64,000 nucleotides of DNA from Pseudomonas sp. B21-040 (GTDB lineage Bacteria; Pseudomonadota; Gammaproteobacteria; Pseudomonadales; Pseudomonadaceae), in contig NZ_CP087176.1 of NCBI RefSeq assembly GCF_024748695.1, positions 5,449,501-5,513,500 on the forward strand. The letters run 5' to 3'. Under the pieces are notes generated by a model that saw nothing but the letters and a program-made list of their open reading frames with translations, was not told the DNA's origin and made no database searches. The number at the start of each line of letters is the position of its first letter. Position 1 is the stretch's first letter. This document shows positions 36,479 through 46,135 of this stretch, piece by piece. Made by a program: the position numbers and the translations under genes.

Positions 36479-37654
36479 TCAGGCAATAGTCACGGCCCGA
36501 CATACGCCTCTGACAATCATCTCCACCTCCCGCTCATCAATCGTCAGCGGCGGCAGCAGGCGAATGGTCTTGCCCCGTGTCACGTTGATCAGCAAACCGT
36601 GATCCCGCGCGGCGATCAAGGTCAGGTCGCGGATCGGCTGCTTGAGTTCGATGCCGATCATCAAGCCCTGGCCACGAATGGCCATGACGTTCGGGTGCCC
36701 GGCCAGTTCGGTCTGCAACCTGGCGAGCAAGCGCGCGCCTTGAAGCCTGGTATTTTCCAGCAGACCTTGTTCTTCGATGATGTCCAGCACTGTACATCCG
36801 ACACGACAGGCCAACGGATTACCGCCGAAGGTGCTGCCGTGGCTGCCCGGAGTGAACAAGTCAGCGGCTTTACCCCGGGCAAGGCAGGCGCCGATGGGGA
36901 CGCCGTTGCCGAGGCCTTTGGCCAGGGTCATGACGTCCGGGACAATGCCTTCCTGCTGGAACGCGAACCATTGACCGGTGCGGCCGATACCGGTCTGGAT
37001 CTCGTCGAGCATCATCAGCCATGAGTGCCTGTTGCAGAGCTCGCGCACCGCTTTGAGATAACCGCGTGGTGCCAACTGGACGCCGCTTTCGCCCTGGATC
37101 GGCTCCATCAGAATGGCCACGATTCTTTGGCCGTGGGCTTGATGCACCTTATCCAAAGCACCGAGATCACCGAAGGGCACTTTGACAAAATCCCCCGGCA
37201 ACTCGTTGAAACCCAGGCGCACGGCCGGGCCATCGCTGGCGGATAACGTGCCCAGCGTGCGGCCATGAAAAGCGTTCTCCATGACCACCACCAGGGGTTG
37301 CTCGACCCCTTTGTGCCAACCGTGAAGCCGCGCGAGTTTCAGTGCGGTTTCATTGGCTTCGGCGCCGGAGTTGTTGAAGAACGCCCGATCCATACCCGCC
37401 AGCGTCGTCAACCTTTGCGCCAGGCGCTGTTGCCAGTCGATGCTGTAGAGGTTCGATGTGTGCAACAGCAAACCGGCCTGCTCGCTGATCGCCGACACAA
37501 TGCGCGGATGGGAGTGGCCAACGTTGGTCACCGCCACTCCCGCCACTGCGTCCAGGTATTCACGACCGGCCTCATCCCACAGGCGTGTGCCCAGCCCTTT
37601 GCTGAAACTCAAGGCCAGCGGTTGGTAAGTGCTCATCAGGCAGGCGGCGGTCAT
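36479..37654 (-). CDS. Acetylornithine-type class III aminotransferase
   Basis: A PLP enzyme of 391 residues, similar to ArgD, transferring the amino group between N-acetylornithine (or a similar omega-amine) and 2-oxoglutarate. Motifs are [53 protein letters not shown] and the Schiff-base Lys in [14 protein letters not shown]. The ATG at 37654 has GGAG 9 bases upstream. It is divergent from a LysR gene across 102 bases, hinting at regulated, perhaps catabolic, use rather than housekeeping arginine synthesis. Confidence 0.85.
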   Translation of the reverse strand: MTAACLMSTYQPLALSFSKGLGTRLWDEAGREYLDAVAGVAVTNVGHSHPRIVSAISEQAGLLLHTSNLYSIDWQQRLAQRLTTLAGMDRAFFNNSGAEANETALKLARLHGWHKGVEQPLVVVMENAFHGRTLGTLSASDGPAVRLGFNELPGDFVKVPFGDLGALDKVHQAHGQRIVAILMEPIQGESGVQLAPRGYLKAVRELCNRHSWLMMLDEIQTGIGRTGQWFAFQQEGIVPDVMTLAKGLGNGVPIGACLARGKAADLFTPGSHGSTFGGNPLACRVGCTVLDIIEEQGLLENTRLQGARLLARLQTELAGHPNVMAIRGQGLMIGIELKQPIRDLTLIAARDHGLLINVTRGKTIRLLPPLTIDEREVEMIVRGVCRAVTIA

Positions 37655-37756
37655 GACATCAAGCTCCATCAATGGTCGGTGTTTTTACAGTATGGTTAGC
37701 CACCTGAGCTGGATAAACGCTGTAACACTTCAATCATCTTAAAGCCGGGCTTGATA

Positions 37757-38662
37757 ATGGATCTGTTCCAGGCAATGACGGTTTACGTAAAAGTGGTGGA
37801 AGCCGGCAGCATGACCGCCGCCGCGCAGCAGTGCGAAATGTCCACAACCATGGTCGGCAATCACCTTCGCGCATTGGAACAACGCCTGGGGGTGCGCCTG
37901 CTCAACCGTACAACACGGCGCCAGCGCCTGACAGAATTCGGCTCCGCTTACTACCAGCGCTGCCTGGAAGTACTCGGGCTGGTGGCTGACTCCGAACGCC
38001 TGGCCGAACAGAGTCAGGACGCGCCGAGTGGGACCCTGCGCATTACGGCGCCGCTGACGTTCGGCACGGAAAGGCTCGCGCCGGCGCTCAGTGAGTTCTC
38101 GCTGCAATGTCCGCAAGTCAAACTGGATGTGGTGCTCACCAACGGGCGTCCCGATCTACTCGAGAACAGCCTCGATGTGGCGTTTCGCTTGGGCGCAATC
38201 GAGCCGTCCAACCTGATCGCCCGCCCGCTGATCGACTACACCCTGACCATGTGCGCTTCTCCCGAATACCTGGCGCGCCGCGGGATACCGCAAATGCCCG
38301 AAGACCTGCAACATCACGCCTGTTTGTCCTTTGCTTACCCGGTCGGGGATGACTGGCAATCGGTCGAAAAACAATGGCGCCTGAGTGGGCCGGAAGGTGA
38401 AGTGATGGTGGCTGTCAGCGGCCCGATGCTGATCAATAGTTCGGCGGGGTTGCATCAGGCGGCTCGAACCGGGATGGGCATCGTGATGCTGCCCGATGCG
38501 TTGGTAGAGCAAGACTTGCTCAACGGAAAACTGGTAGCACTGATGCAGAACTACCGGCTGCCGAGCCGGCCAATGCACCTGGTATACGCCCAGGATCGCT
38601 ACCGTTTACCGAAACTACGCCACTTCGTCGACTTTGCCATGCAGTTATGGGGCAAACACTAG
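37757..38662 (+). CDS. LysR-family transcriptional regulator
   Basis: 301 residues. The N-terminal winged helix-turn-helix (MDLFQAMTVYVKVVEAGSMT, then EMSTTMVGNHLRALEQRLGV) is followed by a periplasmic-binding-like effector domain (SGTLRITAPLTFGTERLAPA). The start is the ATG at 37757, not the TTG two codons earlier. As usual for the family it is divergent from a likely target, the aminotransferase, and the 102-base gap should carry its binding site. The effector is unknown. Confidence 0.88.
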   Translation: MDLFQAMTVYVKVVEAGSMTAAAQQCEMSTTMVGNHLRALEQRLGVRLLNRTTRRQRLTEFGSAYYQRCLEVLGLVADSERLAEQSQDAPSGTLRITAPLTFGTERLAPALSEFSLQCPQVKLDVVLTNGRPDLLENSLDVAFRLGAIEPSNLIARPLIDYTLTMCASPEYLARRGIPQMPEDLQHHACLSFAYPVGDDWQSVEKQWRLSGPEGEVMVAVSGPMLINSSAGLHQAARTGMGIVMLPDALVEQDLLNGKLVALMQNYRLPSRPMHLVYAQDRYRLPKLRHFVDFAMQLWGKH

Positions 38663-38736
38663 CGGGGGCAACGTGCCATGCACTAATCTCGATGCCAGGC
38701 GAATCAATTGATATCTGTGCGTCAGGGAGAGCGGTG

Positions 38737-39750
38737 ATGGGGGAAGCGTCGAATATCAAGCCGTTGAAGTTCAATGCGTCAGATTTTAGCGAAGACCTGC
38801 TGCACACCATTCTGGAATTGGTCAGCGACGGTATTTGGGACTGGAACGCCAACACCGGCTTTGTCTACCGCAATCCCGGTTGGTACAAGATGCTCGGCTA
38901 CGAGCCTCATTCCCTGGACAACACGGCGTTGACTTGGGAAAACCTCATTCACCCTGACGACTACCCCGCGGTCATGGCCGTGTTTGATGATTACGTGCAA
39001 CAGCGCGCGCCCACCTACCAGGCCGAATATCGTTGCCGCATGCTGGACGGCAGTTACACCTGGATCGAAGACCGCGGTTATGTGCTGTCCCGCAATGCTG
39101 ACGGCTCCGTGGCGCGCATGATCGGCGCGCACCGCAGCATCGACGACAAACGTCGCCTGCTTGAAGCGTTGGAACGACGCACTCACTCCCTTGAAGCGAC
39201 AGTTGAAGAGCGCACCCGGGAATTGTCTCGGGTCAATCAGCAGCTTCAGATCCAACTCGAAGAAAACCGCAAACTGGCGGAAACCGACACGCTGACATCC
39301 ATCGCCAATCGCTACCTGATGGAAAAAGCCCTGCCTCTGGAATGCGAACGAGCCCAGCGCTTTCGCAGACCGCTGTCCCTGATCGCCATGGACATCGACG
39401 ACTTCAAGATCATCAACGATCACTACGGTCATGCCCTGGGTGATGCGGCATTGGTGCAGGTGGTCGAGGGCGTGAAGCTCTGCGTACGCGAAGGTGATCT
39501 GCTGGCGCGGTGGGGAGGTGACGAGTTCATCATCATCCTTCCCGATACCTCGTTGGCTGAAGCCAGACTTCTCGCCGAGAAAATCCGCGACGGATTGTCG
39601 AGCCTGCCAGCCGTGGGCGAGTTTCAAGTATCCATGAGTTTTGGCGTGGTCCAGCGCTTTGACGAAGAGCAACAGACCGGGTTGCTGGCCAGGGCCGATC
39701 AGGCGCTTTATCGGTCGAAGGTGGCGGGCAAGAATGTGATTTCGGGGTGA
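38737..39750 (+). CDS. PAS-GGDEF diguanylate cyclase
   Basis: It makes cyclic di-GMP from two GTP. A PAS_3-type sensor lies near residues 15-135 (SDGIWDWNANTGFVYRNPGW, then ENLIHPDDYPAVM). A short coiled coil (LEATVEERTRELSRVNQQL) leads to a GGDEF domain with an intact RWGGDEF active site. The inhibitory site RxxD is present five residues before it (REGD). There is no membrane helix, so it is cytoplasmic. The ATG at 38737 has GGGAG 8 bases upstream; earlier ATGs overlap the LysR stop. Confidence 0.92.
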   Translation: MGEASNIKPLKFNASDFSEDLLHTILELVSDGIWDWNANTGFVYRNPGWYKMLGYEPHSLDNTALTWENLIHPDDYPAVMAVFDDYVQQRAPTYQAEYRCRMLDGSYTWIEDRGYVLSRNADGSVARMIGAHRSIDDKRRLLEALERRTHSLEATVEERTRELSRVNQQLQIQLEENRKLAETDTLTSIANRYLMEKALPLECERAQRFRRPLSLIAMDIDDFKIINDHYGHALGDAALVQVVEGVKLCVREGDLLARWGGDEFIIILPDTSLAEARLLAEKIRDGLSSLPAVGEFQVSMSFGVVQRFDEEQQTGLLARADQALYRSKVAGKNVISG

Positions 39751-39769
39751 AACCAACCCCACGTCGATT

Positions 39770-40474
39770 TTACATTCCAGCCTTCACCAACACCGGTTTC
39801 TCCTGGTACCGGTCCGGGTACAGCTGCTTCAACTGCGCCACTTTCGGTAGATCGTTGATCACGATGTACGGATAGCTCGGGTGCTCGGTCAAAAAGTCTT
39901 GATGCTCCTCTTCTGCCGGGTAAAAACCGTTGTAGGTTTCCAGCCTGGTCACAATGGGTTTGTTGAACAAATGGGTGGCGTCGAGCTGGGCAATGTAGGC
40001 CTGGGCGATGCGTTGCTGTTCGGTGTTTTCAGTGAAAATCGCCGACCGGTATTGAGTGCCGCTGTCGGGACCTTGGCGATTCAGTTCGGTGGGGTTGTGG
40101 GCCACCGAAAAATAGATCTGTAGCAGCGTGCCATAACTGACCTGAGCCGGATCGAACGTGACTTCGACGGATTCCGCATGGCCGGTGTCGCCCTCGCTGA
40201 CCCGTTCATATCGGGCGGTGCTGGCCGCGCCGCCGGCGTAACCGGAGACGGCTTGCTTCACACCTTTGACATGTTGAAACACACCTTGGACGCCCCAAAA
40301 ACATCCGCCGGCAAACACCACCTTTTCACTGTGGGCCTGGGTTGTTTCATCCAGGGCCGGCGGGGGAATGATGACCGCGTCTTCGGCACCGAACGAGAAG
40401 GCCGAGCACTGACTGATGATGCCGGCAGCAGCCATCCCCAACAGGGTGCGGCGCCAGGTGATCAGGGTTTTCAT
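39770..40474 (-). CDS. msrA: Exported peptide-methionine (S)-S-oxide reductase MsrA
   Basis: It reduces the S form of methionine sulfoxide in proteins. The 234 residues start with an N-terminal export signal (RRTLLGMAAAGIISQCSAFSF). The MsrA core carries the catalytic Cys in GGCFWGVQGVFQHVKGV and the motifs GDTGHAESVEVTFDP and FYPAEEEHQDFL. Export to the periplasm, unlike the cytosolic housekeeping MsrA, fits its location last in an operon with an exported MsrB and a DsbD-like reductant carrier. Confidence 0.93.
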   Translation of the reverse strand: MKTLITWRRTLLGMAAAGIISQCSAFSFGAEDAVIIPPPALDETTQAHSEKVVFAGGCFWGVQGVFQHVKGVKQAVSGYAGGAASTARYERVSEGDTGHAESVEVTFDPAQVSYGTLLQIYFSVAHNPTELNRQGPDSGTQYRSAIFTENTEQQRIAQAYIAQLDATHLFNKPIVTRLETYNGFYPAEEEHQDFLTEHPSYPYIVINDLPKVAQLKQLYPDRYQEKPVLVKAGM

Positions 40475-40505
40475 GGGACATGACTCCTAGACAAACGAAA
40501 TGGCT

Positions 40506-42269
40506 TCAACCGAACGTAAACGCGTAGGCCGACACGCCGGGATCGAGAAACTCGATGCTGAACGTGCGGTCCGTCACGCCGCCGCTCTGGCGCACCAATT
40601 GATACAAGCGTTGTTCTTTCACAGTGCCGCTGCCGTCGGGCGCCACATCGGTGCCGTGGGCATCGCCGGGGGCTTTTCCGTCAATCAGCACTTTGAATCG
40701 CACTGGTTTTCCGTCGGCAGCAGGGCCCAGCACCAGGTGCAAATCGCGAGCGTGGAAGCGATAGACGATGCGACTGGCGGGGGCGCTGGAAATCGCCCGT
40801 TCGGAACCGACATTCCATTTTCCGTCCAGGCTCCAGTCATTGAGGGCCAATTCAGCGGGTGGGGTGTAGGCGGCGACTTTGTCCGGCACAAGGCTGGTCT
40901 CGGGAACGAAATGCTCCGCACGCTGGAAACCGACATAGGTTTCCGGTGATTGCACTTCCTTCATGTCCGGCGCGAGCTGAACCCCAGTCGCATCAGCGTT
41001 GATCAGGCCATCCGCGACCTTCACCGCTCCCGCTTCACGCAGCAGCTGCTGGATGACCCTCTCCGATTCGACGTACTCGCCTTCACCAAAGTGGTGATAG
41101 CGAATGCGCCCCTGAGCATCTGCAAAATAATGGGCCGGCCAGTACTCGTTGTTGAAGGCACGCCAGATCTTGTAGTCGTTATCGATGGCAACCGGGTAGT
41201 TGATGCCGAGGTCTTTCATGGCTTTGGTGACATTGCCAACATCCCGTTCGAAGGCGAATTCAGGTGCATGGACACCGATCACTACTAACCCCTGATCGCG
41301 GTACTTCTCGGCCCAGGCTTTCACATACGGCAACGTGCGCAGGCAGTTGATGCAGGAGTAGGTCCAGAAATCCACCAGCACGACTTTGCCCTTCAAGGCC
41401 TGCGCCGTGAGAGGTGGGGAATTGAGCCACTGCACTGCACCATCCAGTGCAGGAAGGTTGCCTTCAATCGGCAAGACACCGGAGGCCTTGTCACTCACTT
41501 TCACCGTGTCACCGGCGGCCATCATCGCCCCGCTGTTATTCGGGGATTTGCCGGCCAATCGCCCCACCAATGCCTGTTCGATTCCACCGGTGGACGCGGT
41601 CGAAACCCGTGCCAGAATCCCCGTATCCAACCCCAGGGCAATCGCGGCAACCCCCGCCAGCATCGCGGCCCCCAGACCGCGCCGAACCCATTCGCCTGCG
41701 CCAATCGAACGTTTCATCGCTGCGAAGACTTTACCGCCCAGCAGCAGCGCCACAGCGAGGGAAGTGGCGGCACCGGCCGCGTAAGCCAGCAGTAGCAATG
41801 TGGTTTCGATGCTTGCCCCTTGCAGCGCCGCGCCTGTCAGCAACAGCCCCAGAATAGGTCCGGCGCAAGGCGCCCAGAGCAGGCCCGTGGCAACGCCGAT
41901 CAGGAAGGAAGCGCCGGGGCGTGGCCGGGCATCGGCGCCGGCGGCCTCCGATAGTCGGCTGCCGGCCGCCACCAGTGGCCGTGTCAGTCGCTCGGCCAGT
42001 CGGGGCAGCATCAGCGTCAACCCGAACAGTGCTACGAACAGCAACGCGAGCCAGCGACCGTATTGATTGAGTTGCACCACCCAACCGCCACCCACCGCCG
42101 CCAACGTGGCGACCAGCGCGAAGGTCAGCGCCATCCCCGCCAATAGCGGCAAGCCACTTTTCATAAACGGCTGCCCGGTTCGAGCGAAGACAAAGGGCAG
42201 TACCGGCAGGATGCAGGGGCTGACGATTGTCAGTACACCACCGAGATAAGCGAGAACCAAAAGCCACAT
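40506..42269 (-). CDS. DipZ-type CcdA/thioredoxin membrane protein
   Basis: A 587-residue inner-membrane thiol reductant carrier. Residues 1-235 form a CcdA-like helix bundle with the redox motifs SPCILPVLPF and WAPCAGPI. A periplasmic thioredoxin-like domain follows with the active site YSCINCLRTLPYV. The C-terminal 170 residues are the beta-sandwich found in DipZ. It likely carries electrons from cytoplasmic thioredoxin to the exported MsrA and MsrB encoded on either side. The ATG at 42269 is chosen; a GTG at 42284 is in frame. Confidence 0.9.
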   Translation of the reverse strand: MWLLVLAYLGGVLTIVSPCILPVLPFVFARTGQPFMKSGLPLLAGMALTFALVATLAAVGGGWVVQLNQYGRWLALLFVALFGLTLMLPRLAERLTRPLVAAGSRLSEAAGADARPRPGASFLIGVATGLLWAPCAGPILGLLLTGAALQGASIETTLLLLAYAAGAATSLAVALLLGGKVFAAMKRSIGAGEWVRRGLGAAMLAGVAAIALGLDTGILARVSTASTGGIEQALVGRLAGKSPNNSGAMMAAGDTVKVSDKASGVLPIEGNLPALDGAVQWLNSPPLTAQALKGKVVLVDFWTYSCINCLRTLPYVKAWAEKYRDQGLVVIGVHAPEFAFERDVGNVTKAMKDLGINYPVAIDNDYKIWRAFNNEYWPAHYFADAQGRIRYHHFGEGEYVESERVIQQLLREAGAVKVADGLINADATGVQLAPDMKEVQSPETYVGFQRAEHFVPETSLVPDKVAAYTPPAELALNDWSLDGKWNVGSERAISSAPASRIVYRFHARDLHLVLGPAADGKPVRFKVLIDGKAPGDAHGTDVAPDGSGTVKEQRLYQLVRQSGGVTDRTFSIEFLDPGVSAYAFTFG

Positions 42270-42312
42270 AGCGTCGACCTGCACCAGGTGAATGAAGGGA
42301 AATGCCCACGGA

Positions 42313-42831
42313 TCAAGCCGCCTGCGGCTTGAAGGTCAGCGCCAGGCCGTTCATGCAATAACGCAGACCGGTGGGTTTGGGCCCGTCGTCGAAGACATGC
42401 CCCAGATGACCGCCGCATCGCCGGCAGTGAACCTCTTCGCGCAGCACACCAAAGGATCGGTCCTGACGAGTGGCCACCGATTTATCCAGCGGTGCCCAGA
42501 AACTGGGCCAGCCGGTGCGGCTGTCAAACTTGGTGTCGGATGAGAACAGCGGCAAATCACACCCTGCACAGGCGAAAACACCTGCGCGATGTTCATTGTT
42601 CAATGGGCTGCTGTAGGCCCGCTCCGTGCCCTCTTCACGCAAAATCTCGTACTGCTCGTCGCTGAGCAGGGCGTGCCATTCGCTGTCGCTGTGGGTCACC
42701 TCGAATACCTCCGCCGCGCCGGCATCACTGACCAGTGCAGTGCTGGCGGCAAATTTTGGCAACACTCCGATCACCAACGCTGCAGCCCCCAGCCCGCCGC
42801 CCGCTACAAGAAACTGTCGCCGTGAAAACAT
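42313..42831 (-). CDS. msrB: Exported peptide-methionine (R)-S-oxide reductase MsrB
   Basis: 172 residues starting MFSRRQFLVAGGGLGAAALV, a Tat-like export signal. The MsrB domain has zinc ligands CAGC and CRRCGG, the motif RTGWPSFWAP and the catalytic Cys in LRYCMNGLAL. First gene of the msrB-dipZ-msrA operon; its start faces the response regulator across about 150 bases. An upstream ATG at 42894 would bury the signal, so the shorter start is preferred. Confidence 0.92.
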   Translation of the reverse strand: MFSRRQFLVAGGGLGAAALVIGVLPKFAASTALVSDAGAAEVFEVTHSDSEWHALLSDEQYEILREEGTERAYSSPLNNEHRAGVFACAGCDLPLFSSDTKFDSRTGWPSFWAPLDKSVATRQDRSFGVLREEVHCRRCGGHLGHVFDDGPKPTGLRYCMNGLALTFKPQAA

Positions 42832-42982
42832 GGCCTTCTCCAAAATTCCAGGTGCCTGATAGGGAACACAGCCTAGGCTTGGGTTGATCGCCAAATCCTC
42901 ACGAGGAGTTAAACAATTCGTGATAACTCAGGCTGAGGAAAACCCGCACAATGTGCCCATTCGCGACAAAGGATTGAGCTTT

Positions 42983-43699
42983 ATGGAACAGACCAAACGC
43001 GTCCTGGTGGTCGAGGACGACCTGCACATCGCCGACCTGATTTGCCTGCATCTTCGCGATGAGCAGTTCGAAGTGGTGCACTGCGCCGACGGTGATGAAG
43101 GCATGCGCCTGTTGCAGCAAGGAAGCTGGGACGCCTTGATCCTCGACCTGATGCTGCCGGGTGTCGACGGCCTGGAAATCTGCCGTCGTGCGCGGGCGAT
43201 GGCCCGCTACACCCCGATCATCATCACCAGTGCGCGCTCCAGCGAAGTACACCGGATCCTGGGCCTGGAACTCGGCGCTGACGATTACCTTGCCAAGCCC
43301 TTTTCGATGCTGGAACTGGTCGCCCGGGTCAAGGCGCTGCTGCGTCGGGTAGACGCCATGGCCCGCAACCTGAAAATGGACTCGGGCAGCCTGATGACGG
43401 ACGGCCTGTCCATCGACCCGATCACCCGCGAGGTTTCGCTCGACGGGCGGCGCCTGGACCTCACACCACGGGAGTTCGACCTGCTCTACTTCTTCGCCCG
43501 CCAGCCGGGCAAGGTGTTCTCGCGCATGGACTTGCTCAATGCGGTATGGGGTTACAGCCATGAGGGCTACGAACATACGGTGAACACCCACATCAACCGT
43601 CTGCGGGCCAAGATCGAAGCTGACCCGGCGCAACCTGTGCGCATCCTCACGGTGTGGGGGCGCGGTTACAAATTCGCGGTCAAGGAGGAACAGCCATGA
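42983..43699 (+). CDS. OmpR-family response regulator
   Basis: 238 residues. The receiver domain (VLVVEDDLHIADLICLHL, phospho-acceptor Asp in LILDLMLPGVDG, conserved Lys in AKPFSMLELVARV) is followed by an OmpR-type winged helix (LTPREFDLLYFFARQPGKVF, RILTVWGRGYKF). The ATG at 42983 follows AAGGA; the frame upstream is not supported. It overlaps the kinase gene by 4 bases. Divergent placement against msrB-dipZ-msrA suggests that it controls that operon. Confidence 0.92.
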   Translation: MEQTKRVLVVEDDLHIADLICLHLRDEQFEVVHCADGDEGMRLLQQGSWDALILDLMLPGVDGLEICRRARAMARYTPIIITSARSSEVHRILGLELGADDYLAKPFSMLELVARVKALLRRVDAMARNLKMDSGSLMTDGLSIDPITREVSLDGRRLDLTPREFDLLYFFARQPGKVFSRMDLLNAVWGYSHEGYEHTVNTHINRLRAKIEADPAQPVRILTVWGRGYKFAVKEEQP

Positions 43700-45213
43700 G
43701 GCTGACCCTGACACAACGCCTGTCCCTGGTGTTCGCGATTCTGTTGCTGGTGTGCTGTGGCACATCGGCGTGGATGCAAGTGCGCGCCAATCAAATGCAT
43801 GAACTGGAAGTGGTCCAGGGACTGTCGCGCGATCTGGCGCAACACATCGCCCACGACACCGTGCTGATGGATGCTGGCGGCCTGATGCCCAATGCCGTTC
43901 GCGAATTGTTCAGCAAACTCATGCAGGTCAATCCCAGCGTCGAGGTCTATCTGCTGGACTCCGAGGGCAAGATTGTCGGCAGCGCCGCCCCCGAAGGCCG
44001 GATACATCGGGAACGGATCGACCTCGGACCGATCCAGCGCTTGCTCAAGGGCGACGCCCTGCCGATTCTCGGCGATGACCCGCGCAGCGTCGATGGACGC
44101 AAAGTCTTCAGCGCCGCGCCATTGCGGGTTAACGGTCAGCCCGCCGGTTATCTCTATGTGGTACTGCTCAGCGAAGAACACGACCGCTTCGCCGAACGCG
44201 GCGCCACCAGTGCCGCGCTCAATACCGCCCTGTGGTCCATCGGTCTGGTCGCGTTGTTGTGCCTGATCGCCGGTCTCACGGCATTTGCCCTGATTACCCG
44301 ACCGTTGCGCCGCTTGACCGAAAGAGTCAGTCAGTTCGACATCGATGGCGTTCCCTCCACACCACCGGCCGCGGAACCGGTAGGCAAAGCGGCCAGTCAC
44401 GATGAAATCGCCGTGCTGGACGCTGCCTTCCGGCAAATGCAAACCCGCCTGAGTGAACAGTGGCGCTCACTGACTCGCCAGGATCAGGAGCGCCGTGAAC
44501 TGGTGGCAAACATTTCCCACGACCTGCGAACACCGTTGGCCTCGCTGCACGGATACCTGGAAACCCTGACACTCAAAGACGCCACGTTATCCCCTGCCGA
44601 CCGTCGTCGCTATCTGGGCATCGCCCTGGATCAAAGTCGAAAAGTGGGTGGCCTGGCGCAATCACTGCTCGAACTGGTCAGGCTGGAGCATGGCTTCGTA
44701 CAACCGATACTGGAACGCTTTTCCCTGACTGATCTGGTGCAGGACATCTTCCAGAAATTCGAGCTGACCGCCGAAGCACGTCAAATTGAGCTGAAGGCAA
44801 CCTTTGCCCCCAACGTGTCCTCCGCCTGCGCCGACCTGGGATTGATCGAGCGGGTGTTGACCAACCTGTTCGACAACGCCCTGCGCAATACCCCTCAAGG
44901 TGGAGAAGTCGAATTGAGCCTGCGCCCACAAGGGCCGTTTATCGAAGTCACCGTCAGCGACACCGGCCCCGGCATCGCACCACAGTTGCGCGAAGGGCTG
45001 TTCCTGCGTCCCTTCAACATTGGCGGTGCACGGCGCGATGGCGGGCTGGGGCTGCGTATCGTGCATCGGATCCTGCAATTGCATGGTCGCGAGATCCAGC
45101 TGATCGATCTGCCCGGACGAGGCGCGACCTTTCGCTTCTCCTTGCCGGTGGATCAGCAAACGGCAGAGCAATGGGCGGTTCGCTCGATGAATCTCAATTC
45201 AACCGGGACCTAG
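43696..45213 (+). CDS. Membrane sensor histidine kinase
   Basis: 505 residues. A first helix (LSLVFAILLLVCCGTSAWM) and a second near residues 175-200 (LWSIGLVALLCLIAGLTAFA) bound a periplasmic sensor domain of about 145 residues. HAMP, then the HisKA motif NISHDLRTPLASLHGYL with the phospho-His, and an HATPase_c domain (N-box FDNALRNTPQGG, DTGPGIAP) follow. The signal is unknown; oxidative damage such as hypochlorite is a reasonable guess from the divergent methionine repair operon. Confidence 0.92.
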   Translation: MRLTLTQRLSLVFAILLLVCCGTSAWMQVRANQMHELEVVQGLSRDLAQHIAHDTVLMDAGGLMPNAVRELFSKLMQVNPSVEVYLLDSEGKIVGSAAPEGRIHRERIDLGPIQRLLKGDALPILGDDPRSVDGRKVFSAAPLRVNGQPAGYLYVVLLSEEHDRFAERGATSAALNTALWSIGLVALLCLIAGLTAFALITRPLRRLTERVSQFDIDGVPSTPPAAEPVGKAASHDEIAVLDAAFRQMQTRLSEQWRSLTRQDQERRELVANISHDLRTPLASLHGYLETLTLKDATLSPADRRRYLGIALDQSRKVGGLAQSLLELVRLEHGFVQPILERFSLTDLVQDIFQKFELTAEARQIELKATFAPNVSSACADLGLIERVLTNLFDNALRNTPQGGEVELSLRPQGPFIEVTVSDTGPGIAPQLREGLFLRPFNIGGARRDGGLGLRIVHRILQLHGREIQLIDLPGRGATFRFSLPVDQQTAEQWAVRSMNLNSTGT

Positions 45214-45367
45214 TCGGCGGTACACATTCAGGTAACGGCTCGCAAAAATGACGACCAGTTGCCTGTTCACCCGTGACAACGCTGCCACGGTCCAATAGAT
45301 TAGTCGGCCTGAAAAGGCCCTGTGCTTTCTCGCCTCAATTCAAGTTAAAAGAAGTAGTGAAATTTCA

Positions 45368-46072
45368 ATGTCCGATTCCAACACCGCTGAATCCGTAGTC
45401 ACCTTGTCGTCCAAAGCGGAATACGAAAACTCCATCAATCTTTCACAGCATGTGCCACAGGCCAAGACCATCAGCGAGATGGTCCTGGACGCTTTTCAGT
45501 CCACCCGGGAAAGCGACCAGATCCGCGAGCTGCGCGCCGCGATTCGCCAGGCACATGACAGCTTCGACGACGATAAAGCCTATGAGCTGATGGGCGAACT
45601 CAAGCAACTCAAGGACGCGGAAGCGGCCGACATCGCCGCTCTCGAAGACCTGAGCAGCAAATTCCCGATCAGCCGGATTCTCTCCAGCTTCAAGGATGAC
45701 CCGGCGTTTCAGGAGATCGTCTACGGCCTCGCACTGAAAGTGCTGAACCAGACTCACCAGGCCATCAGCAATCCGAGCAGTGGCAAAAGCAAAGTGGCTC
45801 GCGCCAAGAAAGATCTCGAAGTGTTCACCATCAGCAAGGACGGCATAAACGTCACCCTGCCGCTGCGCACCCCGCGTTCAAGCCTGAACGTTGACCGCAA
45901 AGCGCTGGAGTTCCTCGGCTTCACCTTCGTCGGCGAAGGCGATGACGCAGTGATTGAAAGCGAGACGTTCCTCGATAACGCCGGCGTCGAACAAGCGGTC
46001 AACCGCAAGAACATCATCACCGCACTGCAGCAGCAAACCGCGTTCGACGGCTACAGCATCGCCGCGCAGTAA
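45368..46072 (+). CDS. Cytoplasmic protein of unknown function
   Basis: 234 residues, soluble, with a charged helical N-terminal half (RELRAAIRQAHDSFDDD, ELMGELKQLKDAEAADIAAL) and a mixed C-terminal half (LEVFTISKDGINVTLPLRTP). No signal peptide, membrane helix or familiar catalytic motif. It is transcribed alone and ends at a strong terminator. I do not recognise it. Confidence 0.7.
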   Translation: MSDSNTAESVVTLSSKAEYENSINLSQHVPQAKTISEMVLDAFQSTRESDQIRELRAAIRQAHDSFDDDKAYELMGELKQLKDAEAADIAALEDLSSKFPISRILSSFKDDPAFQEIVYGLALKVLNQTHQAISNPSSGKSKVARAKKDLEVFTISKDGINVTLPLRTPRSSLNVDRKALEFLGFTFVGEGDDAVIESETFLDNAGVEQAVNRKNIITALQQQTAFDGYSIAAQ

Positions 46073-46098
46073 ATCAGTCGGGTAAACGCCGATGACCG

Positions 46099-46127
46099 AA
46101 AAGCCCTGCCCTTGAAGCAGGGCTTTT
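46099..46127. terminator. Bidirectional terminator between convergent genes
   Basis: AAAAGCCCTGC/GCAGGGCTTTT with A and T tracts on both sides, 27 bases past one stop and 9 bases from the other. Confidence 0.85.
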
Positions 46128-46135
46128 TATTGCAC

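Noticed and set aside
45368..46072. Unknown 234-residue protein considered as an H-NS/MvaT-like regulator
   Set aside because: It has a charged helical N-terminal half, but I see no MvaT-type DNA-binding motif, so no function is assigned.
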